The notes under the pieces were generated by a model, which was given only the letters and a program-made list of their open reading frames with translations, did no database searches and was not told the origin of the DNA. Position numbers and translations under genes: made by a program. From NCBI RefSeq assembly GCF_043290135.1, contig NC_134701.1:67094002-67158001 (forward strand): DNA of 64,000 nucleotides, written 5' to 3'. Source of the DNA: Rhipicephalus microplus (lineage: Eukaryota; Arthropoda; Arachnida; Ixodida; Ixodidae). Shown here piece after piece: positions 10,766 to 22,059 of this stretch (position 1 is its first letter; every line of letters starts with the position of its first letter).

Positions 10766-12347
10766 TACCCCTTTAGTTTTTTTTTAACATAAAACTCATA
10801 TTCGTTTTACCTTTAAAGCATTTTCTTGTGTGTGAGTTCTTTTTTTTTTGCTGCAGCAACTGCGTCGGGAGAGGCCCCTGTCCTCGCTCATAGCAGTGTC
10901 ATTTTAACTGCATGTGTGAGGTCCGGCTAATAAAGGACAAATTCAGGAAAGGCGGAGGTGGGAATTGAGGCTAGCCTGCTGCCTTTGCGTGGCCTTTGCC
11001 GCCTTTTCTGCCGTTCTCATGTCACAACATGACTCATTTCCTCCGCTGTCTGCCGCGCTGGGGGAGCGAAGAGTGACATTGAATACCTCTCACCCGGTAT
11101 AGACGAGCGCACGCCTATCTCGCACCCAGGCGCCTACGGCGGTATACCCTCGCCTCTAGAGACGCCATAATTTGTTTGCAACTGCCAAGGCGCGCCTCGC
11201 TAGCATGGCATGCAGTGACTCTGGGAGTTTAAAATGCAAAAAAGTGCCTGTTCACGCTGCGCCCACTTATAAAATGTCATCTGGGTACCACTGCGATGTC
11301 ATCTGATGCGACAACAACCAGTGCAAGAGGAAGAGATTGCTGAGCACTGCCTGTGAAGTTCACAGCGCATCGCGGGAATCATGCTGGTGCGGTGATTTGC
11401 GATTGCACAGATTTCCGTCCACAACAAAAGCACCGAGCTCTGCGCCTTAGGATTTAATTGCAATCAGCAGGAAAAACTACGAGCCCAGTCAAGTGTACAA
11501 GTAAGTATACTTACTGCGTTTATTCAAGCGCGACTCCGGCTGTTTCACTTCACAGCAGCGATGTGCGTGCAGTATGCCTGTAGTATGAGGCACAAAACTA
11601 TTGCCGTACTCTTTCGCTGGCCGCATGTCAATAATAGAATATACGTATTACGACTGATACGTGAATTCACGCACCACGAATGTTTAGTACAACAGCAACG
11701 GCCTACTATCGCGATGCGTGAACGGCACGGAAAGCATGACTTTAAACTCGGTCGAACTGCAACATGCCTTGACTGTCACAATAGACGAATCTACACTTGC
11801 TTTTGGTCGGCATAACCGTAGCATTTTAAAATCTTCTTCTTGCTGGAACTTTTGCACCGTGTGTGTGTTCTGGGTGCTTAGCAGGACTGCCATTTGATAC
11901 ACATGTGGTATCATCCATGATCGTAAGTTGGAGACAAATTATAGCGCTACGTAGACGCCGGCTTACAGTAAAAATTCTGTTTTGTCACAGCCAATGCATG
12001 CCGCAGTTCAACCGAGTCGAAACCAACGCTTTCCACTGTTCACGCTTCTTTCAATCGCAATAGTACGTACCTGATGAAGCTGCTTCCGTAGTCTGCAATG
12101 CACGTGCTGCAGACATTCCGGACTGTCGAAAAAGGTCTCCTCGGCGTTTCACATGAAATCAGTATAAAATTCCAGCACAGGAACAGCGCGATACATGCTT
12201 ACAACCGGATTCAAGTTGTGAAGTTTCGCGTTTGATTTGCAAAGCGTCTGCTCGCCTGGCAGTTGAGAGTGTTGCTTCGCCGCGCTTGCAAGAGACGGCG
12301 CCACACACTTTTCAATATGGCAGCAAGCACTCAGCTTGCTGTGTTCT
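10766..12347. other. Unassigned DNA
   Basis: Contains an AATAAA near 10929 (ctaataaagg) and short open frames only. No recognised feature. Confidence 0.4.
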
Positions 12348-12451
12348 GGTGTATGCACGGAGGAAGGAAAGGTAGGAGAGGGCATGCCCAGCCGGCGCGC
12401 GGCGTGAAAAGTGTGGCGGAAATGACGTCACGGCGGCCATATTCACTGGGC
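12348..12451 (+). repeat. Inverted-repeat family, copy A (promoter-like motifs)
   Basis: Shares ggaaaggta-ggagagggc and cggccatattNactgggc with the reverse complement of 13449-13553. Both copies have a perfect TGACGTCA (here 12423-12430) and a CGGAA/ATGGC-type motif between the shared blocks. The sequence resembles a CpG-rich promoter core (CRE, ETS and YY1-like sites), but no transcript or gene start can be tied to it. Confidence 0.6.
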
Positions 12452-13448
12452 ACAATGGCGGCGTTGCTATGGTTACGTGTAGCGCATGGAGCTGGTCTAG
12501 CAGTGAGTGGCCGCGGCTGGCGGCGGCATGTGTGCCTCCCCAGGTCTCGTGCTGAGCAGTGGCGGACAATATCCGTGCTCCGTGCCGCGTTATTGGTTAC
12601 GCAGTGCTCTCCTGGCAGGTACTGTACTCTTAGCAATGTTTACAAATCGCTTTGTCCATCACGGGGTTTCAACAGTGCGCAGAACGAGTGCATATCCATG
12701 TGTCGTGCGGCGGATGACGCGGATGAAGCAGTAGTAGTGTTCAGAGAAATCGCGTTGAGCACCATGACGAAGCTGAATGACTACGAATGCCATATAGGTC
12801 AGTGATGGTTGAGCAGTGCTCCTGCTTGTGACAACGGACCACGCTGTTGAGCCCAGCAAGACGCCATGAGGACCATGTGCACATACGTAGTTTCGTGTTG
12901 TGTGTGTACAGTAACAACTTGCATGTGCGTATTAAAACACCCCTTTTGGTCCGCTTCGTACACTCTCCACCAGCATTGCATGTGATCTCAACGTAATAGG
13001 AACCTCGTTCAAGTGTCACTTGCAACGTGCTCAAAGTTACCCCGGTCGCAGAATGCTGACGCCGGTGAGTTTCACGCGGAACACGGACACAACAGTGGCC
13101 GGATGCTGCGTCGGCCGCGTGGCGGTATGCAACCGTAGAAGGCGCAAGACTGATCGTGTTGTCTGTATAGTTGCTGAATTAATGACGTGAAAACACTCGC
13201 CGTTGTCAGTGCATCTAGCGCGCGTTCTCTTGTAGTTGCTTCGAATTGTCGGCGAGCCGTTACTCCCTGTTATTACTCGGACGAAATGATTGCGCAGAAG
13301 GTGTCCCGCTGGCTCAGAGTGATGAGCGCCGTTTCATTGGTTTCGGATCGTCACGACACACGCGCTGCGCAGCCCACGTGCTTTTCGAGCTGGAGAGAGA
13401 GTCGCGCCTTCTGCTTTGCATTCGAATGTAAACAAGAGAGGAGAATTC

Positions 13449-13553
13449 GCCCAGTCAATATGGCCGACTTCCGGATTCATCGCAGCTTCACAACGAGTGA
13501 CGTCAGGCCCTCTCCTTACCTTTCCTTTTTCCGTGGGTGTATGGATGTCGACT
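13449..13553 (-). repeat. Inverted-repeat family, copy B
   Basis: Reverse-complement homologue of 12348-12451, with the same block order and the CRE-like TGACGTCA at 13498-13505. The two copies are about 1 kb apart and diverged, so they are old relatives rather than a fresh duplication. Confidence 0.6.
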
Positions 13554-13796
13554 GTGGCGCCGCGCGTGGAGTCCTCCGGGACGTTTTGCGCGCGTGCGTC
13601 GGGAGTGAGTTAGATCTCTCCGGGACCAGCGGTGGTGGGCACGCATCTCTTTTCCTTCCGTCAAGTCCTATTGTTTGAGGCTCGTCGGACTTCGCCAATG
13701 GCACTTCGCGCCCACGGCGAACTCTCACCTTTTGTTGCCTCTTGTGTGTGTGGCCGAAGAGCTGTGCAGTGACGTCCGGCTTTAATCATTTTTATA

Positions 13797-14092
13797 CCAC
13801 GGAGAATCCAAATTGCATGCAAAGAGCAAGAGACGCGCTTGCAGCGCGCGTGCGACGAGCACTCTCGGTGCGCTCCGCCACTCGAATAGCACGGTCCCTA
13901 AGGGTGTCACCCTCTGGTGGCCTCCGGAGGAAGGCACGATCGGCAGTGCCAGCCTCTCCCATTGGAAACGCTTGGTGGTCGGCACACTAGTGAGTATATT
14001 CTAGGCTCTATACCAAGAGCGCGCGCCGCACGCGCGCTGCATGCGCGTCTTTCGCTGTTTTCATGCACTTCGGATTCGCGTCCGTAAACCCA
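13797..14092. repeat. Long imperfect inverted repeat, ~75-80-bp arms
   Basis: The left arm (about 13797-13872) and right arm (about 14008-14092) are inverted homologues. Both contain gagacgcgcttgcagcgcgcgt-like sequence (gaaagacgcgcatgcagcg on the other arm). About 135 bp lie between them. The spacer carries a module also found at 16660-16834. It looks like the end region of a foldback or MITE-like element. I see no gene. Confidence 0.65.
13880..14012 (+). repeat. Dispersed module, copy 1
   Basis: Matches 16660-16834: both have aatagca-ggtcc, then ctctggtggcc/gtctggtggcc, then ggtcggcacactagt and agtatattctagg, in the same order. It is an unnamed interspersed repeat. Confidence 0.65.
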
Positions 14093-14849
14093 GTCGGTTT
14101 CTGTGCAGTTGCGGGCATTTTGGATGTTGAACACGTAGCACATGCCTCCGCATGTCGTTGCCATGTTTCTTTTCTGTGCGCGTTGTTCACCCTTGTGTCT
14201 CTTTACGAAACCGGGAGGTTGTCGCAGAAAAGGAGGCGTTAAGACAGCACCTGCTTCTTTTTTTTTCACCCCTACAACGAGCGGGTCTGATTATTCAGCG
14301 CCGCTGCAGACCCAGGACATTTAGCCGCGTGGGAAAAGACCATAGATAAATATAATCGTAACTCCGGCGGCTGTCGTTTGTGAAAAACGTTATAGTAATG
14401 GCTACATTGAGCGCTCGTTCGAAATAACAGTCGATCATATCATCAGTGAAATTCCCCGTGAAAAGTCAAACCAAAATTTGTATCTTTCATTTTATTTGCA
14501 ACTCTCTCGATTTCTTTTTACGGCCAAGATGATTTCTCGCTTCAACCGGCGTCGCTGGTACCGGCATTTCTACGAAATCAGCTCTTTATTGCTCACTATT
14601 TTTCTTTCACCACTCGATGCCCGCATCCGTATCGGGTGTTTCAATAAATGTGTCCAAATTCTCAAAAATAAAAAAAATCTGTGTGTTAGCTGTACCACTC
14701 GGAAGATACTGGTTATGAAATTAGAATATTTACGTGTAATGAGTTAAGCCAGCGTCAACATCATTAGAGAATTGAAGCTCTTGCGAAGAACTCATCCTAA
14801 CTTTGACCAATAGAAAAATTGGTTTATTGTAAATGTCGTGGCATAAATA

Positions 14850-14979
14850 GGTGGTGGTGGTGGTGGTGGTGGTGGTGGTGGTGGTGGTGGTGGTGGTGGT
14901 GGTGGTGGTGGTGGTGGTGGTGGTGGTGGTGGTGGTGGTGGTGGTGGTGGTGGTGGTGGTGGTGGTGGTGGTGGTGGTG
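14850..14979. repeat. (GGT)43 trinucleotide microsatellite, LINE tail
   Basis: An uninterrupted run of about 43 GGT units. It abuts the 3' end of the minus-strand LINE that follows, so it is that element's (ACC)n tail, probably expanded after insertion. Confidence 0.97.
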
Positions 14980-16327
14980 TGGCAGCAAGCGGGGTTAGCC
15001 TGGCCTGCATGGCTGGCAATTGTTCCGCCTGAGAATCTCCGGAATTTCAAAATTGTCACCACGTGTCAGACAGCCCAGTGTCTCGCAGGAAGACCAACAA
15101 AACTCGTTGCACGTTCCTCCTAGTTGCCGCGGGTCCTTCAGGAAAAATGAGGTCATCAACTGTCCGGTGCCTATGACAGCCTTTTCGCAAGGTGCTGATC
15201 ATCACTGCTCTTTGTACATCAAACTGTGGGCAAAGCCAAATGAAATGTTCAGTATCCCCAATGTCACCGCAGAAGGCCCAGAACGGGGAAGCGTATTTCC
15301 CAGTCTTGAATGACCAGGCCGGGGTGTATGCGGAGCCGGTTCTTATGCGGTACAACACCGTCGCTTAAAGTCCATTAATCACACAAGCTTGGTGTGGAAA
15401 CTTGTAAATCGCCTTGAAATGATTGCGTATAACATCTTTGTTGTTCTGGTAAGTCTTGGGAGTTCTTACTTTTGGAAAAGATGTCCGTGCTTCGCGTGCA
15501 AGGGCATCAGCCTTTTCATTGCCTTCAAATCCAACGTGGGATGGGATCCACTGAAACTTTATATTAAAACTATTGCCATTTAGGTGTTTCATTAGCACCA
15601 GAAATTGCCTGGTGAACTTTTCTTGAAGTAGGCCACGATTCAGTCTTTGTAGCGCCGATTTGGAGTCCACAAGCACTACAACATTTCGTGCAGAAAGGGA
15701 TCACAATTTTCGCAAAGCTGCCGTGATTACAGCGCTTTCTACCGTTGTGGACGAAACCACGCGATCCAGACGGCCCGAATATGACACGCCAAGGCAGGGT
15801 ATGCAAAAAGCCGCTGCGCAGCTATCCGTTTGTGTGCACACTGATCCGTCGGTGAACACTTGTAGGTGGCCGTGGTACACGGTGCTCAAATGATCCAGCG
15901 CAAGAAATGTTGCTTCCTCGGCTGGGATGGTGCGCTTCGCTGGTAGCTTGTGTACGCTTAAGTTACACGCAACATCCACAAAAGACCATAGCGGGTTCAT
16001 AGGGCGTCGTTTAGGCAGTTTCAAGCCTAAATATCGATATGTGTTCAGTGCCGCGTTGAAATGTGAGCCAGTTTTTGCTGTTAGCCACCGGAGAAGCGCC
16101 GTGCCTGTGAATGACTTGCCAACTCTTGACAGCTGCGTCAATAAGGCCTGAGACGCCAAAAGGCGGAGCGGAAGAGACTCAGCTTCATTGGTTACTTTCG
16201 TGTTTGAAGCCGCCTGAGGGACTCCCATCGCCAAGCGAAAACTCTTTCTGTGCACTGCCTCTAGGCGTTCGAACTGGCTTGGCGATGGTGATATCAGGGG
16301 CAGATGATAAAGAATGCGGCTTGTTAT
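14850..16327 (-). mobile_element. 5'-truncated I-superfamily LINE (LINE-C) with ACC tail
   Basis: The coding 3' third of an RNase H-bearing LINE lies between perfect 8-bp direct repeats cataaata at 14842-14849 and 16328-16335. These fit a target-site duplication. The 3' end is the ACC tail. The 5' end is inside the RT C-terminal region, so endonuclease and RT catalytic motifs are absent. Tail, truncation and duplication are all typical of target-primed reverse transcription. Confidence 0.88.
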
Positions 16328-16330
16328 CAT
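15056..16330 (-). pseudogene. RT C-terminus, RNase H and CCHC of LINE-C (frameshifted)
   Basis: The first segment (16330-15701) starts in the RT thumb region (YHLPLISPSPSQFERLEAVH) and enters RNase H at VFTDGS, then ESAVITAAL. A frame change near 15680-15700 leads to the second segment (15676-15365) with LVDSKSAL and WIPSHVGFEGNEKADALA. Together these retain the D-E-D-H/D set of catalytic positions. A third frame (15358-15056) has the terminal Cys-His motif FCGDIGDTEHFIWLCPQF. Two frame breaks make this non-functional. The family is the I/R1-type LINEs that carry RNase H; it differs from LINE-A and LINE-B in this window. Confidence 0.85.
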
Positions 16331-16335
16331 AAATA

Positions 16336-17279
16336 AATCAAACGAATACCGTGAGTTTCACTGTTTAATTTTGTTTAGCAGTATTACTGTTGAATGTTTC
16401 CTTGAAAACCACTCGTATTCATTTAGTTATTAATAATTTTTTATCAAACACTCGATAATGGTACCGTATCAATGATAACGGGGCGTGCGTACGTTCGTAA
16501 GTGCAACGAAAAAAATTGCTTTGATTACGCATCACCGCCCAACCAGCTTTCTACAGTGCTAAGTGGGCTGGGAGAGCTCACCAGCCTCAGTCGCACGCAC
16601 GCGTTGGCTGGAGTGTTGGTAGAGACACGGCCGCTGGATATATCCAGCCGCCGGAATAGAGACGCCGCCGTCACCACTCCACTCGGGCTCTGGCTTGGGC
16701 CGCTCGATCATTGGCTCAGAATAGCAGGGTCCGTACGGATATCCCCGTCTGGTGGCCGCCAGTGGAAAGCATCATTCTCCGTACCACTTCAACGGATGCG
16801 GTCGGCACACTAGTAAGTATATTCTAGGAGCTATAGCACAGCAAACACCCGGGCGGGAAACTCAATACGACAGAAGCATCGCTATATAAACACCCTCTAG
16901 CGGGCCAAACAACACCTTTTCAAACCAGAATAGAAACCCCGATACCACACGAAGCTCGACGTTTTTCTTTGGGGATAGAAATCTGTGCAGTCTGAAAACA
17001 CCACACTGGCGTGATTCTCGCGTGTTCCCTCACAGTGCGGAGTAGTAGTATCTGTCTATTGTTGTTGCTTATTTGCTTATTGTTGTTGCATCTGAAAATG
17101 GCATGCCAAGAGGGCATCTTGTAAGCGAGAGCAACGCGAATAGGCACTTTATCGTATTTTATGTCCCAGAGACGCCGCTTGCCGTGTTAGCTAGGCACAA
17201 CAGATGCACGCCTTGATGTAGATGTATATCCTGAATTTATGGTTCCAACCACTCTGGGGGATTAACCAAAGTTCATCTT
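16336..17279. other. Unassigned DNA with one dispersed repeat
   Basis: No gene seen. The part at 16660-16834 belongs to the repeat described separately. A palindrome gctggatatatccagc lies near 16634. Confidence 0.5.
16660..16834 (+). repeat. Dispersed module, copy 2
   Basis: Homologous to 13880-14012, ending in the same ggtcggcacactagt and agtatattctagg blocks. About 2.8 kb separates the two copies. Confidence 0.65.
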
Positions 17280-17494
17280 GGCCTTTACCCGCAGGTCATA
17301 TGATCAAATCCCGGCTGCGGTGGCTGCATTTCTGATGGAGGTGGAAATGTTGCACGCCCATGTGCTCAAATTTGGTTGCACGTTAAAAAACCCCAGGTGG
17401 TCGAAATTTACGGTGCGCACCAGTACGGCGTCTCTCATAATCATATGGTGGTTTTGGGACGTTAAACCCCACATATTAATCAATCCGTTCATGG
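17280..17494 (+). mobile_element. Ruka-type tRNA-derived SINE (5' incomplete)
   Basis: Contains the diagnostic order ccccaggtggtcgaaattt, ggcgtctctcataatcatat, ggtggttttgggacgttaaa and a terminal atcaat. I recognise this as the tick SINE Ruka. The tRNA-like head is reduced to the B-box region near 17291-17312. It is a Pol III-type non-coding element that depends on a LINE for mobility. Confidence 0.9.
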
Positions 17495-17560
17495 CCTTCT
17501 GGGTGCGAGGCTATGCGCTGGGGGCCTAGGCGTCTGATGCGAGGTAGTCGTGCTCTGGTG

Positions 17561-17816
<256 letters not shown>

Positions 17817-17842
17817 GCAGGAAGTTCAAGGGGTCTGGTACG

Positions 17843-18242
<400 letters not shown>

Positions 18243-18558
18243 CTCGGCCATGACTGCGCATGCGTGAAGCTGGCGGCAAAGTTTCTGCTAGGTGGGCTTG
18301 GCTGCATCGGGGTGGTCGTCCCGAACCACAATGCAACATAGAGTGACGGTCTGGGGGAAGCGTCTCTGGTGGACGACACCGGCTGCCTCGAGCCGGTCGG
18401 TGAACGCCACGGTGCGCTTTTGCTTGAAGATCTGTCAGTGTGTACTCAGGTGGGCGGAATTAACTTTGTCGCTGCGGTTGAACTCGTCCATGGTACCACG
18501 TTTCCTGACAACTCGTAGAATACCACTCATGCGGACGGCCCTGACTGTTCCAGCAAGG

Positions 18559-20690
18559 TCACAGAGTAACCTGGGAATGCTGGTGTTTGTCCAACCACCG
18601 TTGGTGGACTGAACTGCAGTGGGACGCTCTGTGAGGCAGCCGTGTGGACGTTTGTGCTATTTCTCGAAATGAGTTGCGACGCAGCTCATGCTTGGGCATC
18701 AATACCACAGCAGAACTCTCTGAAGTTGTCCAGCTGGTGGCTTCTGGCCAACTGTCGCGCGCAGACTCGGTGTGCTGGGAGGGAACAGCACGAGGGCTGG
18801 TCTTCGACAAGTTCTCAATGGCAGTGGCCTCAGACTGGCTAGGTGTCTGGATTTTCTCAAAGGAAACATCTTTTGGGAGCCAAATGTCTGCGTGGCTGAG
18901 CGTATTTGCGTCGTCGAAAATGAATGTATCAGCCGTCTGAAAACATGGCTGTGTCAGGTTACGGCAGATCTTGTTCGCATCCTCGGAAAGGCCTGCTTTG
19001 TGAAGCGGTAAAGAGTGCATTTTGTTTCCGACGATTATGGTCTGGTGGGGTTCAGTTGTGTCTGGTACGATAGATGTGAGCGCCTCCATGTCCTCAAACG
19101 ACAACGAGCACGAGGGCAGTATCTCCGGAGGAAGGTCTGGTAATGGTATTCCCGGGTCGAATACCTATTCAGAGTTCACGACCTGCAGAGGAGGACTATG
19201 GTCACTTTGGTCAAGGTCAGCAGCAGCAAACTCCTCGATATACTTCATTTCTTGAGAGGCGTCTTTTTGCAAGGCGGAAATGCTCTCGTGTTCAGTTACT
19301 GAATCATTTAAAGCGTGCAGACCCGCTTCCATCTGGTCAAGGGTGAGCATGGTGAAATCCACAGGCACGTGCGTTTGATGACGCGGTAAAATGTCCAGTA
19401 AAATGGAGGCTGGCGCCTCAGCGTCTACCGAATGGTCTGACGACTCCGGATGGCGTTCGTAGGGGCCTGTCGCAGGGCGTTTTGCAAAACTTGCCGTGGG
19501 AGACCTACCGGACACAGGTGCACCATTGGGCCGCTGCTCCATGACAGCAGAAATGCCTGTGCAAGGCAGAGTCACACGATCGTGTTTGTTGTCTAGATCT
19601 TGGTCACCAAGAGATGACAGGATGGTAGGGGCTCGAATTGCATCCTCTAGGTCGGGCTGTTCCCGAGTTCCGTCTTTAGAGAAGGTCGAGTTGCATGGGC
19701 AGGTGGCACAGGGAATCGGACCGAAAGCAGCTATGAGCTTGAAGCTCCACTCCTGCCATGACTGCTGCTTCCAACCTTCGTACCGGTGCCATGCCGCTGC
19801 ACCTTCCCGAAGACGGTCTACAGCCACGGTCCATTTCTGTGATTCCGTCCAAGCCTCATGCATTGCTATCGCGTTGACGGTTGCCACCCAGCTGTCGGCG
19901 TCGTTCCGGACTCCGCGGAATTCCGGTAGTTCGCAGACGGCTGGTGATTGTGAGGTGGCAGGTGGCAACGCAGAGATCACCGACGCGAAGCAGTCGAGCT
20001 GATGTGAGAGCTCGATCAGAGAAGACCGTAGCTGGCGGCGTTGCTCCGGTGTGCTTGCCTCAAGGTCGTATGAGGCAGCTACATCCAACACTCCGTTAAT
20101 GTCACACAATGCTGGCAACATTGTAGGGGTTCACTCGGTGATCAACGCTGTCAGTTGGTTAGTCTCGGCGCGGAGCAGTGCGATGGTACACCGCAGTTGA
20201 ACGGCACTGTCACACGAGGCTTCTGAACCGCTTTGGTTCGCGTCCGTGAAGTACATGGTTCTAGTAGTACTCACGGTGGTGACACGCACGTCCAAGGAAG
20301 CACGAACAGCGTTTCTTGGCGGCTCGTATGCTGGAAGAGTACCGGACAGGGAATGCAGGCCGTGGGAAGCTTGAACAGCATTCCCAAAGGACAGGAGCCC
20401 ATGCGTATTCCGGCCGCGAAGTGGTAGCATAGTGTCCATTGGGTGATGCCCTGGTACCACAGAGGAGACATGGACACCGTCCACGGATGGTCCGATGGGC
20501 AGCTGAAGCGGCGGCCGGCTTGTTGACTCCATCGCCCAAGAAGCGTGAACGGCGTTCCTGGATGGAGAAGCCCGCACTACCGACGAACCACGAAGACACG
20601 TACCGGTGGCTTCCCCTAGAGGGTTCACTTGTCGGCTTGCGCTGACGGCAGAATCCATAGCCAAGGACGCGTGGACGGCGTCCCTTCTGA
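18559..20690 (-). pseudogene. Gag-like polyprotein, one frame with two in-frame stops
   Basis: Three open segments lie in the same minus-strand frame: 20664-20131, 20121-19165 and 19104-18559. They are separated only by stops (at 20131 and 19165), with spacers of 9 and 60 nt. The middle segment has a retrotransposon Gag core, ELPEFRGVRNDADSWVATVN, then an AAAWHRYEGW block and WQEWSFKLIAAFGP. The first segment is built around a recurring (N/D)AVxAS motif. The last segment is Ser/Thr-rich and not recognised. Equal frame phase across both stops suggests one ancestral Gag of about 700 residues, or stop readthrough. No nucleocapsid zinc knuckle was found. Confidence 0.75.
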
Positions 20691-20805
20691 AATAGTGCCG
20701 GTAACGTGTACTACAGCCGCCGAGGAGGCCTTGACGCCGTCCTAGAACGGTGGTGGCAGTGGCGGCAGGTGAACAGCTACCGAGGAGGCCTTGACGCCGT
20801 CCTCA
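20297..20805 (-). repeat. Degenerate tandem repeat coding (N/D/G)(A/G)VxAS
   Basis: On the minus strand the motif appears as DGVKAS (~20797 and ~20737), DAVHAS (~20672), NAVHAS (~20548), NAVQAS (~20377) and NAVRAS (~20305). The two upstream units are an almost exact 60-bp direct repeat (cgaggaggccttgacgccgt at 20721 and 20781). The frame is broken by a stop between these two. Confidence 0.75.
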
Positions 20806-20877
20806 AGCGGCGCTTATCACAGCTGTCCTGGATGACGAAGTCGGGACGTAAGACTTCTTCTTCGTCGACTGCGCCAT

Positions 20878-21289
<412 letters not shown>

Positions 21290-21321
21290 CAAGTCGACAG
21301 GATCGACCTCATCAACGTGCC

Positions 21322-22059
21322 ATGGCTAAGCCAAAGCCTCCGCTCAGCATACAGAAGTTCAAGGGAACACCAGAAGGCGTCCCCATCGACAAGTGGCTTC
21401 TTCTTTTCGACATGAAGGCAGCCGAGGCATCATGGACTCACCGCGATCGGGTCACTCACTTCAACGAATACATTGAAAGGGAAGCGTTCAAGTGGTACCT
21501 GACAGAGATTTTCGGCAACGGCGAGACAACTTGGGGCGATATCAAGCGTGACATGCAAGCCCGCTTTGCTTCGACTGACGGAGATGCCTTCCGTCTCTTC
21601 ATTCACTACCGACTGAAAGGAGGGCAGACCATCAAGGACTACTACGACGAGAAAAAGCGACTGGGTTCCTTGGCTGACCTGAAAGTGTGCCACATCATTT
21701 CTGGGCTGACTGATGGTGTTCCTCCTGATGTGGAACTGGCGCTCGCCGGACTGTCTTTCAACTCGTGATTAGAGTGGCTCACCACTGCTCAATGGGTCGA
21801 GACATCTTTAAAACGGGTGAGAGGAGTTTCCTTTACTTGTAACTCTAGTATCGCATCAAGAGCTCCACGTCTCTTCAGCAGATCGCAGCAACCGACAATA
21901 ACTCTTCAACCGCGTGCCCCGCAAAACGAATGTAGATACTGCTCAGCTGCTGGTTTCCCACGACAGTTTCACTGGCACAACGAATGTCCGCGTTGCGGCA
22001 ATGTGTCCGCCATTGATACTGAACGGGGAAACGAGGAGGGCAACCCAGAGTTTCATTAA
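21322..22059 (+). pseudogene. Gag of Mag-like element (premature stop at 21766)
   Basis: The frame opens at the ATG at 21322 with a Gag N-terminal and capsid-like region (IQKFKGTPEGVPIDKWLLLF, then FASTDGDAFRLF). It hits TGA at 21766-21768, but the same frame continues open for another 96 codons. That stretch includes a zinc knuckle C-x2-C-(x)-H-x4-C type segment (CRYCSAAGFPRQFHWHNECP). The true Gag stop is TAA at 22057-22059. The internal TGA is probably a later nonsense change. A −1 slippery heptamer lies shortly before the end of this frame. Confidence 0.85.
22026..22032 (+). promoter_or_regulatory. Candidate −1 ribosomal frameshift site GGGAAAC
   Basis: The heptamer is phased as G GGA AAC in the Gag frame, the canonical X-XXY-YYZ layout. 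A −1 slip moves ribosomes into the protease-RT frame, which is open from there across the overlap, while Gag itself stops at 22057. GGGAAAC is an established slippery heptamer in retroviruses. I did not identify a downstream pseudoknot. Confidence 0.75.

Noticed and set aside
12263..12805. 180-codon plus-strand frame as a host gene
   Set aside because: Overlaps an inverted dispersed repeat, is open on both strands because of high GC, and shows no domain.
14730..15123. Open frames of polyThr, polyPro and polyVal across the GGT run
   Set aside because: They are readings of the (GGT)43 microsatellite in different frames, not genes.
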